This document shows positions 56,739-64,000 of a stretch of DNA of 64,000 nucleotides, piece after piece (position 1 is the first letter of the stretch; the number at the start of each line of letters is the position of its first letter). Source of the stretch: Gnetum montanum (taxonomy: Eukaryota > Streptophyta > Gnetopsida > Gnetales > Gnetaceae); NCBI GenBank assembly GCA_015680685.1, contig MNCI01024332.1, positions 91,168-155,167 of the forward strand. The letters run 5' to 3'. The notes beneath the pieces are model-generated. The model was not told the origin of the DNA. It saw only the letters and a list, made by a program, of their open reading frames with translations, and searched no databases. The position numbers and the translations under genes are program-made.

Positions 56739-57997
56739 AAACTCTTCCATAGTCAAAATAGAAGCACGGGGAAGCATGCAATACCAATCTAAGGCTTTGC
56801 CAGTCAAAGACATGGTGAAAACATGAATAATCACATGCGACCATGGTTGCAGTAGTAAGGACTTGGACCAAAAAGTAACTAGATAGGAATTCGGATCACC
56901 CTCTCCATTATATTTCATGAAATGGTGAAGTTTTACCCTAAGAGGCAATGTGAGTGGAGGAATGATGGGGCTAATAGGATCATCATGATAAAAGTCCATT
57001 ACATGGACTGTTTTGGAGCTGGTGACTTTAAGCCACTCAACTTCATCAGTGAGGGTTTGAATGACTTGAAATGCTTAATCTAGACTAGGGGATGTCATGG
57101 AGAGTTGCATTAGTTACATCATGGATGGTGTCATCAGAGTGGCTTTCATCGATGGTGCTATTGGTGCAGCTACCAACCCTATTGGAGGTGCCATCAAAGT
57201 AACTTCCATTGGTGGTGCTATCAAAGCAGCCCATAGCCCCGTAGTTGATACCACTAGAGTAGCTACTAGCCTTGTAGGTGGTGACACTGGAATGACTACC
57301 AATCATATAAGTGACGACGCTAGAGCAGCTACCATTTGTGGTGCCATCGGAGAATGCCACAACCCCATTGTCGGTTGTGCCATGTGTGACACTTGATATA
57401 TTTGCAGCTGTGTATATAGTGGCATCTGGGATAATTGAACGGTAAATAAGGATGTTGTCACCCATCACTTTGTTGAGGTTGGAGCTGTTGTTGGTGGTGG
57501 GACTATCATAGAGGGAATAATGGAAGTATGGCTTGTTTATAGCTATGACGTGAGCATAGTATGCACATATGACAATGTGGATGCCATAGATACTAGCTAG
57601 GAAAATTGAACAAATTGCAAAGGAATAATAGAGGGAAAGGAGTCTGAGGGTCCTACATGCTATTCTGTTGACAACATTTGGTGGCCACCTATTACCAACA
57701 AAAGTTTGGACTATGGAAGTATCATAGCTACTGTAAAGGAGGCAGAAGATAGTGATTGATGTGAAAGGAACACAGAGGTAGACTCTAAGGCTAAGGCATA
57801 GAGCAAGCCACCAAGCCACCACATTTGGAATGGGTTTCAAACTCCTCCTACCCATCTTGAAAGGGGTTAATCATAGTGGGATGTCATGTCTTGTTATTTT
57901 GATCCACTCATTCGAATATGTTGGTCCAAGATCCACTAGAAGGTTTCAGTGAGTGGTATGACTAAATTAGGGGTGGGAAGGAATTCCCTTTCATTTC
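56739..57997 (-). pseudogene. Gag fragment of element E
   Basis: Gag sequence abuts the LTR end with nothing between. It retains the capsid core (MSLTGKALDWYCMLPRAS near 56790, ILTMEEF at the junction), FMKYNGEGDPNSYLVTF upstream at 56920, YHDDPISPI near 56990 and the Ala/Pro/Met linker in frame at 57302-57114. Everything from the middle of the capsid core through pol to the polypurine tract is missing. The right end stops near 57997, where an unrelated element (F) begins. Confidence 0.85.
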
Positions 57998-58109
57998 CCT
58001 CAATATACTTGTATACCATATCACCCAGGGTGAACCCATGGCCTTCACCAACCCTTAACCATTCGATAGGTGCTATCTTATTGGGTTCACCACAGAACTC
58101 CCCCAAGTA

Positions 58110-58365
58110 TGATGTAATATTATTCCAAAGTATGATGATATTTGCACCATGGCCTTAAGTATGACTCAAAATTATTGAGATAGCCAAGATTGGTATATAC
58201 TTTGGAATACCAAGTATGATAAGGTGTAGGACAAGGTGCAAGATGATATTTGCATCATCAAAATCCATTTTTATGTAATATCTTATTATTCCAAAGTATG
58301 ATGATATTTGCACCATGGCCCTATCTTATTGGAATTCCAAAGTATGATGAGTATTTGCACCAATA
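58110..58365. repeat. Three direct copies of a TTCCAAAGTATGATGATATT unit
   Basis: Units at about 58113-58153, 58288-58320 and 58330-58362 read (A)TTCCAAAGTATGATGATATT followed by TGCACCATGGCC or TGCACCAATAAG. A related TACCAAGTATGATAAGG lies at 58208. The rest of 57998-58490 shows no gene. Confidence 0.75.
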
Positions 58366-58818
58366 AGATATATGGGCAAAATTAACCCTTAACAAATTAA
58401 TACTTTTTCGATAAGATAGCCACTCTACCAAAATCAAGGATCCATCATATTCCACTTTGAAAGATCATGGTATACAAGGCCATGAGTTCTCTTACCATCT
58501 TAGGGTTCTAACTTTTTTATGACTATCCCATATGATCTTGATGGTAGTTGAGTTTTGATCATTCAAGTTATTGTTTTCCTTTCCCACTTGTATGTGTTCA
58601 TGAGCTAATATCTTCATTTCTGAGTCTTTAGTTGGATTCATTTTTATTGGATAGGAATTAGTAAGTGGTTCATATGTATCTATGCATATGTTTAATAAAT
58701 TAAGGCCCTTAGTTAATGGCCATGAGTTGTTTTTTGGTTTTGTGACTTCTGCTCTTCTTTTTGCACACATGTATGTTATATTATTACTATGGACTGGTAT
58801 GATGTTTTTTCTAGTACT

Positions 58819-59247
58819 TTAAATATTTTTTCCACTATTGCACCCCTCTCTTTTAAAAATTATGCATGGAATTCTTTGTGTATGGATGGCTCCATTTTTG
58901 TCCTCTTTCAAGATCTTCATGGATAAATCTCTCATGTTTAGCCTAGCATCCATGGTGCTATGCCATGTCCTCCCCATGATGATTGGAAATTTCTTATCAA
59001 TATCCTTCACATCAATCACCAAGAAGTCTACTAGGTAGGACCAACCATTGATAATGGTCACTACATCATCAATTTGTCCCAAAAGGATTGCAACAAATTT
59101 ATCTACAATCTCCAACCTAATGTTGCATTCGTTAAATGGTGGTAGGCTCCATCTTTGATATGTGTCATAGGAGATTAAATTGACTCTAGAACTTGAGTCT
59201 AATAGAGCTTTACATGGTAGATTCCTAGCTATCCATAAATAGATCAA
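58819..59247 (-). pseudogene. Aspartic protease domain of element F
   Basis: A 142-codon open stretch. CKALLDSSSRVNLISYDTYQ holds the catalytic Asp in DSS (usually DSG/DTG, so the Gly is replaced). FPIIMGRTWHSTMDARLNM is the second conserved block (usually ILGRPFLATA). FLVIDVKDIDKKF lies between them. It is typical of Ty3/gypsy gag-PR polyproteins. A further frame at 58770-58492 may be the PR-RT spacer. Confidence 0.85.
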
Positions 59248-59299
59248 AGAAACTCCTAGGTCAATTTGCTTCTATGGGAGTGGCCCTACCTTAATCCAA

Positions 59300-60480
59300 T
59301 CGTTAATAGCTACAGTGAGCATGACAGTCTATATTTCAAACTTGATGATGTTGAAAGCTTGTTAAGAGTGAGAAGATCTATTTTAGGAGAAGATGGTCTT
59401 GATGAAGCTCCTATTTTGCTAGCTTTTGCGGGCTCATCCTAAAGAAAGGACATTTCTTTATTTGGCACTTAGCATTACTAGTGAAATATTCTATTCATAT
59501 ATTTACTACCCTTGTGGACTTCTTTTTTTGTGGCTATGATGATAGTTCACCTTGTATTGTGGATGGTAGCATTGGTGGCAAGGGATTTGGATTGGATTTG
59601 AAAGATTAGCTACTTATGAATGCATGTGGGGGTTTAGATTAGTCCTTGGTAGCATCAGTTGGTGGTATTTTGGTGGGTGATATTGTGGATTTTGAATAGT
59701 GGTGTTCATTGGTAAGATTAGGTGTTGGACATAGTATCCATAAGGATTAAGTTGTTAGTATGGATATTGTTGACAAGACAGTAGCATGGCCCATGATTGT
59801 GATTGTTATTACTACTACTGGTAGTGCTCTTGTAGCTACTACAAGGCTCCACTAGGATAGTATGTTAGCTGAGGTTATCATATGTAGTTACCTCGAGGAT
59901 AATGTAACTGTTTGGGAATTTTCTTTTCAAAAAATCATGGGTTAAGTGCATATGCCCCAGTTTCTTGCAAATTTACCATGACTAGATAACATCCCCTAAG
60001 ATATTCATATTGGCACATAGTGCAACCTTCATCATTTGTGGAGTTGGTGTCTGAGCACCCAGATACTAAAGCTACTTTATCCTTTTGTCCAAATTCCTTC
60101 TTATTTTTACCTTTGCCTCTATTTAGTGCTCGTTCTGGTTTCTCCTTTGTAATTTTCAATGCTATTGTATATTGTTCATCTACTAAATTCCAAATTTTTG
60201 CTACCTATGCTACTACATCGACAATAGATTTTTGAATCAGTACCATCTCTTTCTTAATGACTTGATCAAATGTTTCTTCCTCTTGGGTATCACACACTCA
60301 TGCATCTCTTTTCTAGATTGATGAATCCTAGTTATATTCTTCAGCTAATTCCCCTTTTTGAGTTCTCATTCTTCTTTTGCCACTTGACCGATAAGTCTTT
60401 GAATCTGATGGATGGTTAATTTTGATAGTCTTCCCTGGGCATAAACCCCAAGGGTCATCTCTTGTTTTTCTTGATGATTT
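59300..60480 (-). pseudogene. Gag region of element F
   Basis: Broken frames. Visible: EKPERALNRGKGKNKKEFG (basic), a Cys cluster DEGCTMCQYEYLRGCYL at 60030-59990, and a Gln/Tyr/Pro/Thr-rich tail (59940-59650) as in many gypsy gag C-termini. No capsid core could be recognised. Confidence 0.55.
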
Positions 60481-60577
60481 TTATTAAGTGTGCTTGTTAT
60501 TAAGGTTGTAAAGATTATAGTTATGTGATAATACAATGAATTTTGGAAAATTAATTACTTAGTATAACATTAACTTA

Positions 60578-60596
60578 TCCCTAGCAACAATGCCAA
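60578..60596 (-). promoter_or_regulatory. Primer-binding site of element F
   Basis: The complement reads TTGGCATTGTTGCTAGGGA, close to the primer-binding site common in plant Ty3/gypsy elements (TTGGCGCCGTTGCCGGGGA). It directly follows the LTR end ...CTGCTCATCA. The differences are mostly C-to-T type. Confidence 0.8.
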
Positions 60597-61530
60597 TGAT
60601 GAGCAGTGGAGTATCCAACACCCAACCATATGAGATATGAGTGTTCATGTGCAATCCTAGATAAAATTTGTAGGTAATGCAATGTGATTATACTAGTAAT
60701 TAGTTAGTGTTCGCAATTGTTGTTTTCCCACATAGGTTAGCAAAATCAATGCATATGGTTTAACTCATAGTGAGGTATATGATAATTGATGTTAAATTGG
60801 CCATTATGCTCCTACTAATCATGAATTGAAAGTAAAAGTTTCTAAATCTAAGTAACAACAAAACAAATATAAACTAGCCTATGAAATGAGTATCTGGTCT
60901 TGATCTTCTAATCAAACCTTGGACTTTGTGGAGCTACTACTGGGATTACCAAGTACTACACTACTGGGCATACCAAATGATAGTACTACTCTATTACCAA
61001 GTAGTTACACTTATGTGCTCAAGATCAGTTGTACTCATTCTGCTTAATAACATTAAAAGTAAATTGCAAGTAATCGTAAACATTAACTATGAAAATATTA
61101 AAATATTAAACTAATTGAAAACAAAAATAAAACTAAGTATTGCTATAATGATGTAGAGTAATCTTGATCTTTATTGTTGGTCATGTAATGCATCCAAGTA
61201 CATCACACTTGAATAAAGATTCTGCTCAACTACAAAACATCACACTGCGGGCACACACTACTAAGTACTAAACTCAAGAAAACTAACTAAAAGAGTTATG
61301 TTACTAAGATATCAAATCTATTGCGGACTCATGTGTGTAAGTGCTACTTATATAGGTAGGCACTCATCCCGTGATATCATTTATATGATAACATATCATG
61401 AGATATGATATTGAATCTATGATAGCATAGATATGATATCGTAACTATGATATTGTTGATAATTACACTAAGTATAATGCTTCTCATTCAAATAATATTG
61501 AAATAAAGAACTAACATTAGAAAGCAAATA
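60597..61530 (-). repeat. 5' LTR of element F
   Basis: Begins TGATGAGCAGTGGAGTATCC next to the primer-binding site. A minus-strand TATA box (complement CTTATATA, 61347-61354, in GTGCTACTTATATAGGTAGG) and ATATCATG/CATGATAT repeats (61370-61450) lie within it. The outer end is not defined; the LINE fragment begins near 61535. Confidence 0.65.
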
Positions 61531-61534
61531 TATT

Positions 61535-63205
61535 TTTTTTTTGGTATTGCACTAATCTTCTATTTCTTGAGAAGACATATTAAGAAAATGAATTTTAACC
61601 ATATTAAAATCACCTCCAATAATCCAAGGAATTTTAGGCAAAGATAGAAGATATTTCTAAACCTATGATTGATCTTTCAAATTATTAGGAGCATAAATAT
61701 TATAGCGTCCAAATTTATTTTTTTTACTATGACAAATAATCCGAATAGTTGTTCAGAGGTTGTGAAAACTAAAATTTAAAACTTTTCCAATTCAATTTTT
61801 ATTAACAAGAATACTAACACCTCCTTTATTAACTTCATGAGCAATAGAAAAAAAAATGTAATTTTTTAAAATGAATTTACTAACAAAACTGATATCATGA
61901 GTTGAAATCTTAATTTCATGTAGGAAAGAAAATCTAGAGATAAATGTTGGTTTGAAAGATACTCCTCTACAATATTTGCTTAGGACATATTAGAAAGGCA
62001 TCTAAACATTCCATGATAAAACTAACATTAAGATATGGGGGAGGAGGACCCAATTCTTAATTTCTCAAGTTCAAGATTTATCTTACAATTTATGTCACTA
62101 ATAAGTGAAAAAGTATTGTCTGACAAAAAAACATTTGAAATAGTAGTAGATGTATAAAGAGAATGAGATACCTTTGAGGGTTTTAAATTAAAAGCAGTAT
62201 TTGTAGGCCTCTTCTTTTTATGCTATACTAAGTGAAATCCATTTGCATTAGTACTTTCATTGTTAGTCCTTGTTGAATTTTTTTCTAAAGAGAAATTCTC
62301 TTTAGATATTAAAATTTTACTAGAACCTTTAGAATTAAAAGAATTAGTAAAAGGCTAAGAACTTGTTAAAGAAGATTTCATTTGTGCCAACTAAAAATTG
62401 CCATTATTTTCCTTTTTTGAAAATTGTTATTTCTTTTCATCATGAACAGCTTTTTTCATGAGAATAAGATAGGTTTCAATAACATGGCCTTCATGACAAT
62501 AATAGTTGCAACATCCTCGTAATTTATAATATGTAATTTTTGAAAAAAAAACACTAATTACAAGCTTTTATTTCCAATTTTATTTTCTTTTATCATAAAT
62601 CAATTTCTACAAAATAATGTGCATGGTGCACACCATCTAGTAATGTTTTTAACCTTGTCTTTAGAATTGTACTAATGTTGCCAATAATTTTGCTTGCAAT
62701 ACCTTGAAAAATAAAAGAAATATTTTCTAATTCAATCTAGCAAAGAATTTTAGAATGATTAGAAAAATATGGATTAAAATCTACTTTCCATTTCCGAGCA
62801 ATGAAAGTATTATGCAAATCCATAAAAGCTTTAAGATCCAATGGTTTCTCAACCATTTTAGAATTAGCAAGTTCAACAAGCAAAAAAGATTTGAAAAAAT
62901 AATTGGCATTCAAAACAATAACTCTAGAGTGTTCAAGGATAGCCTAAATCATTGGTATGAAATATTCAGGCAAACAAATCCAATAATTTGTAGAAATATG
63001 TATCGCGAAGTGATATCTTTAGATAGAGATTCATATAAATCATTAGGTAAAAAAATTTGAAAAATTTAGAATTTTTCTTAGATTATTTCTTGAAAAAGAA
63101 AATTCTACTATAGAAAATTCTTCTAGAAACATGGAGGTTGAAAAATATTTTCTTGTCAAAAAAAACTTTTTTCTCCTACAAAACCACCACCAAAAACCCT
63201 AGAGA
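61535..63205 (-). pseudogene. L1-type LINE fragment (ORF1 and endonuclease start)
   Basis: On the minus strand ORF1 runs from about 63130 with LNANYFFKSFLLVELANSKM (62915-62860), EKPLDLKAFMDLHNTFIARK, DGVHHAHYFVEIDL (62640-62600) and a decayed zinc knuckle RGCCNYYCHEGHVIE near 62500. This matches the DUF4283/zinc-knuckle ORF1 of plant L1 elements. ORF2 begins with the apurinic endonuclease: FGRYNIYAPNN near 61700 and WIIGGDFNMV near 61615. Directly after that the sequence ends in an A-run (T run 61529-61541 on the plus strand). RT and RNase H are absent. Confidence 0.82.
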
Positions 63206-63550
63206 TCTACAAACTACTATGAGAATTCACTACCCTAAGAAGATGTCTATTTAGGTATACAACCTTATAGCATAGTTTGTAAAATCATAATAATAATCAT
63301 AATGATAAATTTTTTGTCTATAATGTAAGTACACCTTAAAATATATAGTTTAGTTAGAGCTTAAAAAAATAGCATTTCCCACCAAAATTAAACCCATGAC
63401 CAAGAATTTTTAATTTAAAAGTTTTACCACTACCCTAATACTTTGTTATTTTTGCCAAGAGGCCAACTCATCTCACAGGATAAGGGGGAGGAGGGAGTGC
63501 ATTTATCACCCTCCACATCACACACCACGTAAGATTCCATGAAATGGGAA
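63206..63550. other. AT-rich DNA without recognisable features
   Basis: Nothing beyond simple AT-rich sequence was recognised. Confidence 0.4.
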
Positions 63551-63554
63551 AAAA

Positions 63555-63645
63555 CATGAATTGAAGAGCCACACCTTTTCGTATTCCTATTGCACAGAAT
63601 GTGAATCAAAGAGCCATAGCTTTTCATATTCCAATTGCACACATA
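63555..63645. repeat. 45-bp tandem duplication
   Basis: Two units with period 45: ATTGAAGAGCCACACCTTTT..TATTCCTATTGCACA and ATCAAAGAGCCATAGCTTTT..TATTCCAATTGCACA. The following 63675-63720 holds an AAATGGAAATG...CATTTCCATTTT inverted repeat. Confidence 0.8.
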
Positions 63646-63762
63646 AAAAGGCCAAATGCAAGCAAATGCAGAATGGGAATGAGAATGGAAATGGAAATGA
63701 GAATTCCATTTCCATTTTATCTTTGTCTCTGTTTGCAACTACTGCTATAGGCCACCTAGCCC

Positions 63763-63990
63763 AACCGAGCCAACTTCGATGACGCCAGCTTCGGAGCTCT
63801 GCCAAAGCACTGGAAAGACACCTACGATGGTGGCCCATGCTTCAGCTGCAATAACAAGCTTATCAACATGTACTTCTTCAACCAAGGTAGCAATAAGGCA
63901 GTAGGCCATTTGACCCTTGCTGCATCATTGCTTAACATCGAGGGCCATGACAGCCAGACATCATCGACAATCATAATACAATTTTTGTTA
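63763..63990 (+). pseudogene. Subtilisin-like serine protease (S8) fragment
   Basis: The plus-strand frame reads ANFDDASFGALPKHWKDTYD, GGPCFSCNNKLINMYFFNQG, then GHDSQTSSTI before a stop at 63991. It matches plant subtilases between the catalytic Asp and His regions (family pattern: SFxDxGFGPxPxxWKG, C..CNxKLIGARxF, GHGTHTxST). The catalytic His block GHGTHT has become GHDSQT, so the copy is inactive. It is the only host-type gene fragment recognised in the window. Whether it continues upstream in decayed form or was carried here by a transposon is unknown. Confidence 0.78.
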
Positions 63991-64000
63991 TGATAGCTAA

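Larger units (their letters stand above)
57998..61530 (-). mobile_element. Element F, second Ty3/gypsy family, truncated
   Basis: A different, AT-richer gypsy-type element on the minus strand: 5' LTR, primer-binding site, degraded gag, PR, then a break before RT. The sequence does not align with the A-E family. Its 3' half has been lost at the junction with E near 57997. Confidence 0.75.

Noticed and set aside
57085-57855. Longest open frame in the window (256 codons, minus strand)
   Set aside because: It is an off-frame reading of the repetitive gag linker of element E. The gag frame, matched to A and B, is the one open at 57302-57114. No homology of the long frame could be recognised.
62755-63060. 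101-codon plus-strand frame
   Set aside because: It is antisense to LINE ORF1, which carries the recognisable domain on the minus strand. The frame is open by chance in AT-rich DNA.

Overview
The window looks like repeat-dense nuclear DNA from a seed plant with a large genome. It is not bacterial or organellar. Nearly everything recognisable is decayed retroelement sequence. No intact host gene was found; one short, broken subtilisin-like protease fragment lies at the right edge. The species cannot be named from the sequence.

Positions 1229-57997 are dominated by one family of very large Ty3/gypsy elements of the Tat/Ogre type, all with the sense strand on the minus strand. Members are named here in left-to-right order: A (6222-21181), B (21763-31909), D (34213-38534), C (38570-54317) and E (56739-57997). 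They lie head to tail and share single, often truncated LTRs: 3305-6221, 21182-21762, 31910-34212, 38535-38569 and 54318-56738. The best LTRs are about 2.3-2.4 kb (TG...CA) and the best internal regions about 15 kb, so a complete element would be about 20 kb. In sense order an element has: LTR, leader, gag, protease (PR), PR-RT interval, RT, RNase H, a second Tat-type RNase H, integrase, a hairpin minisatellite, about 1.4 kb of non-coding DNA, polypurine tract, LTR.

The most unusual feature lies in the PR-RT interval, which in known Ogre elements is spliced as an intron. In A and C it holds a separate seven-exon gene on the opposite (plus) strand. The gene has its own TATA box, matching splice sites and phases, and two large exons whose lengths agree exactly between copies. 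D keeps only its 3' tail and B has lost it. I do not recognise its product, which has a globular N-terminal half, an acidic middle and a helical, coiled-coil-like C-terminal half. Two related minisatellites bracket the gene. Their ~30 bp units carry a 6+6+6 dyad whose arms change together, as expected of a conserved hairpin. A second motif, palindromes built from GCTAC/GTAGC pentamers, recurs in LTRs, leaders and the antisense gene's first intron.

To the right are a second Ty3/gypsy remnant, F (57998-61530, with a recognisable primer-binding site and 5' LTR), an L1-type LINE fragment (61535-63205, minus strand) and the subtilase fragment (63763-63990, plus strand). All genes are interrupted by stops or frameshifts. 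Many of the stops are TAG where the other copy suggests CAG or TGG, the pattern left by cytosine deamination in methylated DNA.
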